From NCBI GenBank assembly GCA_012267385.1, contig JAAXGW010000015.1:1-64000 (forward strand): DNA of 64,000 bases, read 5' to 3'. Under the pieces are notes generated by a model that was given only the letters and a program-made list of their open reading frames with translations, did not search any database and was not told where the DNA came from. The DNA comes from OMG group bacterium (GTDB lineage Bacteria; Pseudomonadota; Gammaproteobacteria; Pseudomonadales; Azotimanducaceae). Shown here piece after piece: positions 27,693 to 36,989 of this stretch (positions are counted from its first letter, which is position 1; the number at the start of each line of letters is the position of its first letter). The translations under genes and the position numbers were made by a program.

Positions 27693-28706
27693 TTACTCGT
27701 ACCTAATCCTTGGGTCCAAAATTCCATAAATCACGTCCGCAAGGAGATTGAATGTGACAATTAGTACAGCGAAGAGAAAAGAAAGAGATTGAACTAGAGG
27801 TATGTCTGCACTTTGAATACCCGTGATCAGTAGCTGTCCTATGCCGTTTACTCGAAAAACTTGCTCAGTGATGATCGCGCCGGTGAATATTGTCGGAACC
27901 CCTAACGCGATCATGGTAATGACGGGAAGCATACTATTTCGCAGAATGTGTTTCAGCAATATCGATCGATCGCGCAAGCCTTTGGCACGGGCGGTACGGA
28001 CATAGTCTAAGTTTAAATTTTCAAGGACCGAAGCCCGCATGAATCTGCTGAGTTGCGCGGCGTTATAAAACGCTAGTACCATCACCGGCATGGCCATTTG
28101 TTTTACTTGGAACCAAAGAGACTGTAGGTCTTTCACCACATGCGTTGTGTCGTAAGTGGAAGGGAACCAAGACAGCGTCACGCTGAATATGATGATCATC
28201 ACCAAACCGGTAAAGAATGTCGGCACTGAAAATCCGACCATAGAAATAAAGGTCCCAATTTGGTCGAACCAGCTGTATTGTTTGTATGCTGAGATTACTC
28301 CAATCGGCAACGCGATCATGATTCCCACAATGTAGGATAGACCCACTACCCAAAGTGTTTGCGGAAGCCGTTCGATTATCAAATCAACTACAGGACTTCG
28401 CGTCAACCAAGAACGTACGCGCAAGCGGGAGTCGGAATCTCCAATCTCTAGCCCAGTGACTTCTTCGATCAAGTTCAGCGGTTCGTTGACGAAGAACTGC
28501 TGCATCCACTTGAAGTATCGAATGTGAAAAGGTTTGTTGAGTCCGAGCGACTCTCTAATTTCTTCTCGTACTTCTTGTGGTATGGTTTGTGGTAGATTCC
28601 CCGTCGGATCGTTGGGTGCTAAGTCCAACAAAGCGAAAAGTACAAAACTGATTACGATGAGCGTGGGGATTGCAAAGAACAATCGCTTGCTCAGGTATTT
28701 CAGCAC
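27693..28706 (-). CDS. Peptide/nickel-type ABC transporter permease (OppB/DppB-like)
   Basis: The first channel subunit of the same importer. The 337-residue protein starts with MLKYLSKRLFFAIPTLIVIS, a typical OppB start with a first membrane helix, has a large periplasmic loop (about 35-105), then five more helices and the permease loop TARAKGLRDRSILLKHILRN. The tail GILDPRIRYE is conserved in OppB proteins. The start is GTG. It lies 44 bases behind the binding-protein gene, and the three genes form one operon. Confidence 0.92.
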   Translation of the reverse strand: MLKYLSKRLFFAIPTLIVISFVLFALLDLAPNDPTGNLPQTIPQEVREEIRESLGLNKPFHIRYFKWMQQFFVNEPLNLIEEVTGLEIGDSDSRLRVRSWLTRSPVVDLIIERLPQTLWVVGLSYIVGIMIALPIGVISAYKQYSWFDQIGTFISMVGFSVPTFFTGLVMIIIFSVTLSWFPSTYDTTHVVKDLQSLWFQVKQMAMPVMVLAFYNAAQLSRFMRASVLENLNLDYVRTARAKGLRDRSILLKHILRNSMLPVITMIALGVPTIFTGAIITEQVFRVNGIGQLLITGIQSADIPLVQSLSFLFAVLIVTFNLLADVIYGILDPRIRYE

Positions 28707-28750
28707 CCGGTCGCTACCCCGTGTACGAAGATGCTAGACCAATCAACGAT

Positions 28751-30511
28751 TTATTCCTCTCGGTACCATTCCGCAATGGTCCAAAGTTCAGAATCCCACC
28801 CATTTAACTCGAACCCTTTCAGTGTGTTTGATTTTGCTGACACTCGGGCTCGATGGATTAATGGAATTTCCCAAACGTTCTGCACGACAATGTCGTTGAG
28901 CTGTTTGATGATTGCGACACGCTCGTCTACATCAAACGTCTCGGACAGAGTGTCAAGGAGAGAGTCGAATTCCTCAGAACATCCTCGTGATATGTTCGGA
29001 CCTACCCATTGGTTCTCTGGAACTGGTACATTTCCGCATTGCCATCCCTCGACGTAGTTTGATGGGTCGTTCCCCTCAAAGTTGTTCGTATACATTTGCA
29101 CGTCGGCAAAGAACTTTTGCAATGTATCGGGACTACCCGGGTCACCTCCGAAAAACACAGCAGCATCGATGTTTCGTAGCTCAGTTTCTACTCCAATTTG
29201 TTGCCACATGCCTTTAATAAGCGATTGGGTACCCTGGCGTACTGAATTGGTTGAAGTTTGATAAAGCAAGCTCAGTCGAACGCCGTCCTTGGCTCGAATT
29301 CCGTCGGATCCTTTTATCCAACCCGCTTCATCGAGAATGCGATTCGCTTCGTCAATATTTTGTGTTTTACAGTCTTCATTGTTAGTTGACACATACTGTT
29401 CTGGTAGAGGTATGACATTGCACGTGGGTTGGCCTGCTATGCCATATCCAACGTCGACTAATATTTGACGGTCAATTGCTAGAGAGAGTGCGCGCCTAAC
29501 ACTAATATCGGATAGAAATGGGTGTGGGTTGTTGCCATTCAGGTAAACCGAGCGAGTGTCTGCATCTAAAGATGGATCTTCATTGGTCTGGTTAACCATG
29601 ATGCGTTCTACTTGGGATCCAAAAGCTGTTAGCACTTCACCCCTGCCTGCGTTTCTCATATTTGCGAGAACTTCTGGTTCAACTTGTAGGTTCCACGCGT
29701 AGTCAAACTCGCCTGTTTGTAGCACGGCGCGAGCAGCTGAAGCAGCGTCTCCTCCACCCTTGATTACCACGGTGTCAAAAAAAGGTCTACCTTCTTCCCG
29801 ATAATGCGGATTTGCTCTGTACTGCACCGTGTCGTTTGCCCTAAACTCGTCAACAATGAATGGACCTGTGCCAATTGGATAAAAGTTCGCTTCGGTACAC
29901 TCTTGGGCGCGCAGACCGAGACAGTCTTTGAACTGTTGATACTGTAGAACCGGGCTAACCGATCCAACGAATGGACCGAAGGGAAAAGGAGCAGGTTTGG
30001 TAAAGTCTATTCGAACTGTATGGTCGTCAACAGCGACCACTTGTTCCACATCTCGAAATGAATCTTTGCCTGTGCAGCCAGCTTCTTCGTGCGTACAGTA
30101 TTTCCAAGAAAAAACGACATCAGCCGAGGTGAGTGGCGTACCGTCAGACCAGACTATATCTTGCCTCAAGTGCCAAGTAATACTTCGATAATCTTCCGAT
30201 ATGTCACCGTTTTCTACGGTTGGAACTCTCTCTGCAAGTATTGGTACTTTTTTAGCGTTAGCGTCATAGTGCGCTAATGGTTCAATGACAATAGAAGCGG
30301 CTTCAATGTCTTTGGTACCGCTTGATAGGTACGGATTTAGTGTTGACGGTGCCTGCCAATAAAGGAGTTTTAGATTCCTATCTACTTCTGCGATGTTGTC
30401 AGCAAGATCTTCATCCGAGTCAACTGAATCCTCGGATGTCGTTTCTCGCGAACACGACGCGAGAAACAATATCGATAGGATGATTAGCGCAATTATTGGG
30501 GTGCGTCTCAT
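28751..30511 (-). CDS. Extracellular solute-binding lipoprotein (family 5, OppA/DppA-like)
   Basis: The substrate-capturing protein of the importer, anchored in the periplasm. The 586-residue sequence has a lipoprotein signal (MRRTPIIALIILSILFLASC, modified at Cys20) and an acidic linker. The SBP_bac_5 fold follows, with WHLRQDIVWSDGTPLTSADV near residue 110 and SVRRALSLAIDRQILVDVGY near 330. Family 5 proteins bind peptides, nickel-heme or sugars; the sequence alone does not tell which. It is the first gene of the oppABC-like operon. Confidence 0.92.
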   Translation of the reverse strand: MRRTPIIALIILSILFLASCSRETTSEDSVDSDEDLADNIAEVDRNLKLLYWQAPSTLNPYLSSGTKDIEAASIVIEPLAHYDANAKKVPILAERVPTVENGDISEDYRSITWHLRQDIVWSDGTPLTSADVVFSWKYCTHEEAGCTGKDSFRDVEQVVAVDDHTVRIDFTKPAPFPFGPFVGSVSPVLQYQQFKDCLGLRAQECTEANFYPIGTGPFIVDEFRANDTVQYRANPHYREEGRPFFDTVVIKGGGDAASAARAVLQTGEFDYAWNLQVEPEVLANMRNAGRGEVLTAFGSQVERIMVNQTNEDPSLDADTRSVYLNGNNPHPFLSDISVRRALSLAIDRQILVDVGYGIAGQPTCNVIPLPEQYVSTNNEDCKTQNIDEANRILDEAGWIKGSDGIRAKDGVRLSLLYQTSTNSVRQGTQSLIKGMWQQIGVETELRNIDAAVFFGGDPGSPDTLQKFFADVQMYTNNFEGNDPSNYVEGWQCGNVPVPENQWVGPNISRGCSEEFDSLLDTLSETFDVDERVAIIKQLNDIVVQNVWEIPLIHRARVSAKSNTLKGFELNGWDSELWTIAEWYREE

Positions 30512-30589
30512 GGACTGATTCCTCTCCCTATAGGTTCAAAAAGCAGCGAAACGCTAAATTTTGCACGGAGTAATGGATTTCTTCAGAAA

Positions 30590-32350
30590 TTACCTTCTGA
30601 GTCGTTGAAACGGATTAGACCGACGTGCTTGACGTTCCTGAAATCTATTAGGATGGATAGAGTCAAAACACTCCTTCCAAAACGGCGCGAGTTCTCCTAA
30701 ATACTGACTCGCAAGAATCTCTGCACAAAACGGCGTACTTGCCGTACCGGCACTGCCATGAGCAAGATTTACCCAAGTATTGGGGCTAATCTGTCCAACA
30801 ATAGGTAGTTTATCTGAGGTGACAGTTCGTCGCCCGCGAAACGACCCTAAGTGCTTCCATTCTTTTCTGTCAGTCACTACTTGCAATTTTCTAAGATTTG
30901 TAGCCGTTGCTAAGCCAGCTTTCCACTTCGTATATTCATAGGTGGAACCCACCGAACAGACTGACTGGTAGGGAACAACGTAACCGTCTTGAATGAGCGT
31001 TAGCCGTGGTACTGCAGATTCACTCGTATGTGCGAAGGTATCGAGTTGTCCCTCAATGGTCAGGACTTCCCAGGCATTGGCTAGATCTCCAAGAAGAGAT
31101 GCCGAGCCCGTCGCAAAGATTATTGGCTCAACAAATGTTGGCTCTTTAAGTTCTCTCGCGAGGATTTCAATCATCGAATGCTTGGCGAGAGACAGGCACA
31201 CTTCTGCACCATTGATGACAAAGGATTTCGGAAAGTACGCGCCTTCAAGATAGTGCTGCATACCGGTGAGTTCTGCAAGTTCATCTGGGTTAAGCCACTT
31301 GACCCAATTCTCACCTAATATATCAGAAATGTCTTTTAATCTTTTCGCTGACATGTTTTTACCAGTCAATTGCACAGCACCAATACCAGTGTCTCGAACA
31401 TAGTCGTTCATCATAGTCGCAGACAAGAAGTAGGTTTGCGTTCTGAAATATGCGGGTACATCCATACTTGCACTCAAGCGTGGATGTAGAACGGCTATTG
31501 GTAAACCTGACGTTGCATCACCGACTGTCCCCGTTGGAGTAAACAGTCGAACTTGAACGCCACGGCGAGCAAAGGCACGTGCCGTCGCTGTACCTGCAAA
31601 ACCCCCACCTACGATGGTAATCTGCGTTGGTGAAGCAGTATCTGGAAGACCTGCTTTGTTCAACTTCCCGAGAATGGTATGACGCTTAAACGGAGTTCCT
31701 TCAATCCGCTGAACAGAAAATCCGTGTTTCGCTAGATTACGTTGAACACTACTCGCAGAACTAAACGATGTAACTGTTCCATTTGTCGTTGAACACTTCG
31801 CCATGTTCGAGAACAGTTCACCATCCCACATTTCAGGATTCCGGTCGGGTGCAAACCCGTCAAGAATCCAAGAGTCGACACCCACAGAGTCTTGATCAAC
31901 AAACTCATTCAATGCTGTTTTTATATCAGCGAAAAAGAGGGTCAGTTCAATTTGGTCGCTCGTGAATAACCGACGGTAGATGCCAGAGACTAAAGGCGGG
32001 TAATAGTCCAACAACTGTTGAGATAGCGTTCGATCAACAGATGCAATAGTGTGCGCTTCGGAGATGAGGGCACTCGAAAGCGGAAAAGCTTCACAACTAA
32101 TAAAACGCAACCGAGCATTGGAACTTGCATGTTTGAGAAACTCCGCACCTATTGTGAGGAAATTGATACCTGCGCCGAAACCAAACTCAAAAATTGTGAA
32201 TGTTCTAGCGCGACACATTCGCTCGACAAGATTAGCTGGCTGGATGTGAACGTGAACCGTTTCCTCGACGGGATCTCTCGCCGCGTAATAGTCGTTGAAA
32301 TTAGGTGAAAAGAGTCTGCCGTCGACAAAACGCGCGACGGCTGGTTTCAT
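30590..32350 (-). CDS. mnmC: Bifunctional tRNA mnm5s2U34 enzyme MnmC
   Basis: MnmC completes the 5-methylaminomethyl-2-thiouridine at the wobble position of several tRNAs. The N-terminal methyltransferase half shows FEFGFGAGINFL (SAM site) and DSWILDGFAPDRNPEMW. The C-terminal FAD oxidoreductase half starts at ITIVGGGFAGTATARAFA (about residue 245). Its length of 586 from the ATG at 32350 is somewhat shorter than E. coli (668). That ATG overlaps the stop of sseA as ATGA, which decides the start over a frame 12 codons longer. It is translationally coupled to sseA, an unusual but sensible pairing given the sulfur chemistry of s2U. Confidence 0.9.
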   Translation of the reverse strand: MKPAVARFVDGRLFSPNFNDYYAARDPVEETVHVHIQPANLVERMCRARTFTIFEFGFGAGINFLTIGAEFLKHASSNARLRFISCEAFPLSSALISEAHTIASVDRTLSQQLLDYYPPLVSGIYRRLFTSDQIELTLFFADIKTALNEFVDQDSVGVDSWILDGFAPDRNPEMWDGELFSNMAKCSTTNGTVTSFSSASSVQRNLAKHGFSVQRIEGTPFKRHTILGKLNKAGLPDTASPTQITIVGGGFAGTATARAFARRGVQVRLFTPTGTVGDATSGLPIAVLHPRLSASMDVPAYFRTQTYFLSATMMNDYVRDTGIGAVQLTGKNMSAKRLKDISDILGENWVKWLNPDELAELTGMQHYLEGAYFPKSFVINGAEVCLSLAKHSMIEILARELKEPTFVEPIIFATGSASLLGDLANAWEVLTIEGQLDTFAHTSESAVPRLTLIQDGYVVPYQSVCSVGSTYEYTKWKAGLATATNLRKLQVVTDRKEWKHLGSFRGRRTVTSDKLPIVGQISPNTWVNLAHGSAGTASTPFCAEILASQYLGELAPFWKECFDSIHPNRFQERQARRSNPFQRLRR

Positions 32351-33165
32351 CCGGTAACGACGGGTCGAGAGGGATCTTCGATCCATTCACTCCATGACCC
32401 TGAGTAAAGCGAGGGTTCTTTGTGTCCGGCAAGGATTATTGACAAGATGTTGTGGGTAGCACTAATGCCTGAACCACAGTAACAGATGACCTTCTCTTCG
32501 TCTTTCAGAACGTCAAATCGCGATCCGTCGCGTGTAAATTTGAACGATTTGTCTAAGTTTTTGCTACTCGGTCTGCAGATAGCGCCAGGAATATGCCCAG
32601 CAGTATGATCGATCGGTTCAATCTCTCCTTGGAACCGGTTCTCAGCACGTGCGTCGATCAGCACCCCGTTGTGATTTAAGACATCATTGGCGTCGACAAG
32701 GCTCGTTAGAGCGGCTTTTGGTGCGAATATGCTACGACTGAGTTTGTTTACATCAGTGCGGAGCGGTTGCCCTGCAGCCTTCCATGCACTCAATCCTCCA
32801 TCGAGAACTGACACTTTTTCGTGTCCAAGCCAACGAAACATCCACCACAATCGACATGCAAAAATCGCAAGCCCTTGATCGTACGAAATTACGTGAGAAT
32901 CGTTGCTAACCCCCCAAGAGCGTACGGTCTCAAGGAACTCGTCGAGCGTTGGGAGAGGATGTCGTCCTCGCTCACCTGGCGGGTCTGCAAGATCACCGGT
33001 GACGTAGGCGAAAATCGAATTCGGGATGTGTCCTTGGGTATACAGTTTGTGACCGGCATCCGGATTTGTTAGTTCGTAGCTGCAGTCGAAAATTACAGTT
33101 TTTGGGTCGTCCTGAATTGCAACTAACTCATCAACACTGATCAGATTGTCTTCTGGTCTCCACAT
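32347..33165 (-). CDS. sseA: Sulfurtransferase, rhodanese family (SseA-like)
   Basis: A two-domain rhodanese of 272 residues that transfers sulfur from 3-mercaptopyruvate or thiosulfate. The active-site loop CYCGSGISATHN near residue 230 resembles the CGSGVTA loop of mercaptopyruvate sulfurtransferases rather than the CRKGVTA type of thiosulfate rhodanese. The inactive N-terminal repeat has VISYDQGLAIFACRLWWMFR. The ATG at 33165 lies just after the stop of the split-barrel gene, and the stop overlaps mnmC. The subtype is inferred from the loop alone. Confidence 0.85.
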   Translation of the reverse strand: MWRPEDNLISVDELVAIQDDPKTVIFDCSYELTNPDAGHKLYTQGHIPNSIFAYVTGDLADPPGERGRHPLPTLDEFLETVRSWGVSNDSHVISYDQGLAIFACRLWWMFRWLGHEKVSVLDGGLSAWKAAGQPLRTDVNKLSRSIFAPKAALTSLVDANDVLNHNGVLIDARAENRFQGEIEPIDHTAGHIPGAICRPSSKNLDKSFKFTRDGSRFDVLKDEEKVICYCGSGISATHNILSIILAGHKEPSLYSGSWSEWIEDPSRPVVTG

Positions 33166-33169
33166 CGGG

Positions 33170-33712
33170 TCACTTTACCTCATATTCTAGTACGACTCGC
33201 TTCTCTTCTTCGATCTCTTCTTTGAAAACGCGCGGATACCGACCGGTACCGTATTTTTCGGTAAACGCTTCAAGAATTTCAGGAAGTTTGTCTTCGTCGT
33301 CAAAAATCGAACCTTCTATCATGAGTTCAGGTCCTTCTTTGTACTTTTCCTTTGCTCGAGTCCAAACTCCGTAATCGCCTATCCAAATACGCGCATCTTT
33401 TAGATCTTTGCGAATCGCCTCTGTACGCCACGCGTCAGTTGCGGTCGTTACGTAAAGTTTGGAATCCAAATACACGAACCAGACTTCGCCGTGACACTTG
33501 CTTTCTTCTCCATCCGTTCTAATAGGCGTGAGATAAATAAGTTTCGCAGTCTCGAGTTCTTCTGGTATTTCAGTCTCTGAAGTTTCTTCTTCTGATTCGG
33601 CAACATTGACGTCAGCGGTTTCTTCTTCCGTTTGACCAAACAAAGATCGAGTCAATACGATGGAAAGAGGAATCGTAGTGGATGCGATAGTGAATTTTCG
33701 TCGATTTAGCAT
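33170..33712 (-). CDS. Putative exported split-barrel (PNPOx-like) protein
   Basis: From the ATG at 33712 the protein has 180 residues. The N-terminus MLNRRKFTIASTTIPLSIVL has a twin arginine before a hydrophobic stretch, so Tat export is possible. An acidic linker (EETADVNVAESEEETSETE) follows, then a domain with LIYLTPIRTDG, HGEVWFVYLDSKLYVTTA and WRTEAIRKDLKDARIWIGD. This resembles pyridoxamine 5'-phosphate oxidase-like split barrels that bind FMN or related cofactors. The longer frame to 33847 has no support. The first 17 codons are repeated at 37061-37113, so its original upstream region was probably displaced by the Type IIG insertion. The function is unknown. Confidence 0.6.
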   Translation of the reverse strand: MLNRRKFTIASTTIPLSIVLTRSLFGQTEEETADVNVAESEEETSETEIPEELETAKLIYLTPIRTDGEESKCHGEVWFVYLDSKLYVTTATDAWRTEAIRKDLKDARIWIGDYGVWTRAKEKYKEGPELMIEGSIFDDEDKLPEILEAFTEKYGTGRYPRVFKEEIEEEKRVVLEYEVK

Positions 33713-33714
33713 GA
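33662..33714 (+). repeat. 53-bp direct repeat, copy 1 (start of the split-barrel gene)
   Basis: This segment covers the first 17 codons of the minus-strand split-barrel gene plus its ATG context. It recurs at 37061-37113 in the same orientation with two mismatches. The pair flanks the second Type IIG gene. Confidence 0.9.
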
Positions 33715-33843
33715 CTTTTGACCCTCTAGTTCTTTTCAGAAGTTTCCTTGTTCGATGTCTGGACAACGAAACGAATATTTTAATTTCGCGCAAACTGGCG
33801 AAACGTGTGGTCTTAGTTGCGAACGGGAACAACATTAAAGGAA

Positions 33844-33956
33844 GCAAGTGTTTTATGTCCCGATATCGTCTAAACTAACAAGATGTACTCGACCTGTAGT
33901 AAAATCGCTTACGTGTACTGTTAGAATATGAACTTTTTAACACTCGATAGCATAAA
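33844..33956 (+). promoter_or_regulatory. Leader of the second Type IIG gene, shared with copy 1
   Basis: It corresponds to 21109-21223 with the blocks GTCCCGA, TAACAAGAT, GTAGTAAAATCGC and TTAGAATATGAA conserved. TAGAAT at 33922-33927 is a possible -10 box. An ATG at 33928 opens a 13-codon frame overlapping the TTG start at 33957 in another frame, as in copy 1. Confidence 0.5.
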
Positions 33957-36900
33957 TTGCAGCTAGAAATTTCAGAAAAGCTCGTTGACTTGTTGAGCGT
34001 GGTGAGAAAGAAACATGCGAAAGAAGCATCGTTGGAGACCGCACTAGTCAACCTCTGCGAGGAACTAAAACTCTCACCAGAGCAACAATGGGAAACGGGG
34101 GATGGACCAGTAGATATCTATCTACACGGGCATCGGACGTTGATTGAATGCAAACCTACGGGCAGAATAGTAGAGGCTAAACTTCGAGCAGGTGGTACTC
34201 AATTTGAACAAATACGACGGTATGTAGTAGGTATTCGTCGGTTGGAGGCGAGCTACCTACAAGTAGCAAGTGCGCGCAGTCTTGAATGGACGGTTATCCT
34301 CACCGATGGCCAGCAGTGGTTTATTTGGAAATGGCAAGATGCCCCTGGCGCGGTCGAACCTTTGACGCCTCAACCATCAAAACTTGATGCTCGGACGGAT
34401 GCAGCTTCCATTATCGAATTCCTCGCGTCTCTCGGGTCTGATGGAAGTAAACCATTAGCTCCACTCAATCCACTAGTTCTTTATGCGAACGACGCGTCGT
34501 ATTTACAGACTATTTGGGACCAAGCTCGGGAACTGCGTGGAGCACAAATTCAATTCAATCTGTGGTGGGACTCGATTCGAGCATCCGGAATGGATTACGG
34601 TAGTGAGACGGAGGCACAAAAGGTATTTGTACTCCATTGTGCTTTAGTTTCATTCGCACGCGCGATACGAAGCGTACTCTTAGATCCTGATGCGCGCAAT
34701 TTAGTTGAACGTAATCGCCTTCAAACCGATGGATTCATCAACTGGATTTCTCAGATAAAGGAAGGACACGAATGGCTTCAGACGGTACAAAACAAGACCG
34801 ATATGTTTGATTGGCGCAAACGGAAAGGAGACATTCTGCAAGTGCTTTATCAGGAGATTGTTCCAAAGAGTCAGCGAAAGGTATATGGCGAATACTACAC
34901 CCCCGATTGGTTAGCAACTATGCTTGCCGAAGAGTTACTCGACGAGACGTGGTGTCGACAAGCGGTCCAAGCCTCTTTGCGCTGCGGTAAAACTCACAAT
35001 CCAAATGAACTTCGACCATGGGGTGTTTTAGATCCAACATGTGGGTCCGGAACTTTCCTTTACTACGCTACCCGTCGTATCGTCGACATGTCGGGGCTAA
35101 GCGACATGGAACTTACGCGAGAAGAGCAAGCCGATGTAGTCGCACGCTTGGTATTTGGTGTTGATATACACCCTGTCGCAGTGGAATTCGCACAAACCAC
35201 TTTACTTCGGAGTCTACCAGCACCACCGGCGCGCGGCGATACGGCTTTAAACATTTGGCAAGGCGATTCGTTGCTTGCTGAGTGGGGTCAAGGAATGCAG
35301 GAGCTAGACTTCATGAGAGTGCGCCCAGGCCAAGAGAGTTTTACGTTTCGATCTCCAAAGAGTGGTCGGTCATTCACACTACCTCGCTCCTTCGTTACTC
35401 GAGCCGATTTCGCTCGCGATATGAAACGATTCACCGACTTAGCGAATGCTCAGAAGAATTTTCCAGAGGATTTGTTTGTCGATATGAGTAGCGATGACTA
35501 TGAACTATTGGAACGAAGTTTCGCTGAATTAAGTGATATCTGCCATCATGACGGGAACGGTATATGGGCATACCACGTTAATAATTGGATCTCACCCACC
35601 TTGCTCGCAGAACGTAAAGTCAATCGCATACTTGCAAACCCACCGTGGATCACATTAAACACCGTTCAGAATCCTCATCGCAAAACGACTTTCAAAGATT
35701 TGGCTAAAAGGCTGGAACTTTGGACTGGTGGGAAGCGCGCGTCGAGTTTTGACGTTGCGAGTACTTTTGTAGTACAGTGTTCGACAATGTATCTTACCGA
35801 ACCTTCGAGCCAAGCTGGGTGGGTTTTAAATGCAGCATCGATTCGAGCTAGTACTTGGAAAAGGTATCGTGAGCAGTTGAGGAATCGTTTCAGCGATGTG
35901 GCGAGTCTTGAACTGAAGACTCGACTAACACCCTTTGCTTCAGCCTCGTCTGCCGTTTGGTATCTCGGCAATGGAGATTGTCATGAAGTACTTGAAATGA
36001 AAAACGATGATGTAAGTATTCAACGCAAGGAAGCATGGGCACTCGTGCGAGAAAAAGTTGTCAGGCGTACCCGGTCCGGCGAATCGCTTAGGCCTCAGCA
36101 ACCCTCCGAGTATGTGGATTCAAAGGACAAAAAGTCAGTATTTCGAGAAGGTGCCTCGCTACGTCCACATGTTCTTGTTCGCGTTGAGTCAAAGACCGAA
36201 CCGATTAAGAACACCGAACGCGGGACCGTGAGCGGCAGAACACGAACATCAAGACATGGATATTGGAAAAATTTTTCCAGCATTGAGTTTGAGGTACCGG
36301 ATCACTGGCTACGCGACATTGTGACTTCGAGTGAGCTGCTCTTCTACACCATTCGAAAATCAGCCGCTCGTACACTAATCCCATTGGATGAAGACAACAA
36401 CATACTAGATTCACGCGCCGCCTTGAAGAACAAGTTTTGGCGAGATGTTAGTGTACTTTATGAAGACAGCCCAAGTAAAAAAGGTAGTGGTACGCCAAAA
36501 ACACTACTTGAACGAATTAACCACTTTAAAGGTCTTTCTACTCAACTCAACAAAGCAAATATCAACTCAAGGGTGATTTACAATGCTCATGGAGCTGATT
36601 TGCGCGCCGCACGCATTTCCAACAGTTTGCTGGTTGACGATACTTGCTATCGATACGACACGTCTAGTTTAGCGGAAGCCCGTTATCTGGTAGGTATTCT
36701 GAACGCGGGATCTCTGCAACAATGGTTTTCGGCTACGCGTGAGACCGATCGCGATTTCCACACACAGTTTTGGTTGAAGGTCCCTGTCCCTCGTTACTCT
36801 TCTAACAATTCTTTACATCAGAAAATGTCGAAGCTTGTCAAAAGCGCCGAAGATTGGGCTGTAACAGCGGTCCAACCATATTTAGATTGGGGACAAATTA

Positions 36901-36989
36901 AACTTTGTAAATATATGCGGAAAGAAATGCCCGAGGAACTTAAACGGGAAATTGACAACACTGCGTGGAAAATTGTTGAAAGTCCATAG
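33957..36989 (+). CDS. Type IIG-like restriction endonuclease-methyltransferase, copy 2
   Basis: Also 1010 residues, this is a paralogue of the gene at 21224. The nuclease (Asp53, Glu64-x-Lys66), the linker and the methyltransferase core (LDPTCGSGTF near 355, NPPW near 561) are almost the same. From about residue 640 the specificity domain is clearly different, so it should recognise another DNA sequence. Conserved islands remain in that part (LRPHVLVRV, SATRETDR-FH-QFW), as expected of a shared scaffold around variable recognition loops. The start is TTG. The gene and its leader sit between two copies of a 53-bp direct repeat. No frameshift is seen, so it is probably active. Confidence 0.88.
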   Translation: MQLEISEKLVDLLSVVRKKHAKEASLETALVNLCEELKLSPEQQWETGDGPVDIYLHGHRTLIECKPTGRIVEAKLRAGGTQFEQIRRYVVGIRRLEASYLQVASARSLEWTVILTDGQQWFIWKWQDAPGAVEPLTPQPSKLDARTDAASIIEFLASLGSDGSKPLAPLNPLVLYANDASYLQTIWDQARELRGAQIQFNLWWDSIRASGMDYGSETEAQKVFVLHCALVSFARAIRSVLLDPDARNLVERNRLQTDGFINWISQIKEGHEWLQTVQNKTDMFDWRKRKGDILQVLYQEIVPKSQRKVYGEYYTPDWLATMLAEELLDETWCRQAVQASLRCGKTHNPNELRPWGVLDPTCGSGTFLYYATRRIVDMSGLSDMELTREEQADVVARLVFGVDIHPVAVEFAQTTLLRSLPAPPARGDTALNIWQGDSLLAEWGQGMQELDFMRVRPGQESFTFRSPKSGRSFTLPRSFVTRADFARDMKRFTDLANAQKNFPEDLFVDMSSDDYELLERSFAELSDICHHDGNGIWAYHVNNWISPTLLAERKVNRILANPPWITLNTVQNPHRKTTFKDLAKRLELWTGGKRASSFDVASTFVVQCSTMYLTEPSSQAGWVLNAASIRASTWKRYREQLRNRFSDVASLELKTRLTPFASASSAVWYLGNGDCHEVLEMKNDDVSIQRKEAWALVREKVVRRTRSGESLRPQQPSEYVDSKDKKSVFREGASLRPHVLVRVESKTEPIKNTERGTVSGRTRTSRHGYWKNFSSIEFEVPDHWLRDIVTSSELLFYTIRKSAARTLIPLDEDNNILDSRAALKNKFWRDVSVLYEDSPSKKGSGTPKTLLERINHFKGLSTQLNKANINSRVIYNAHGADLRAARISNSLLVDDTCYRYDTSSLAEARYLVGILNAGSLQQWFSATRETDRDFHTQFWLKVPVPRYSSNNSLHQKMSKLVKSAEDWAVTAVQPYLDWGQIKLCKYMRKEMPEELKREIDNTAWKIVESP

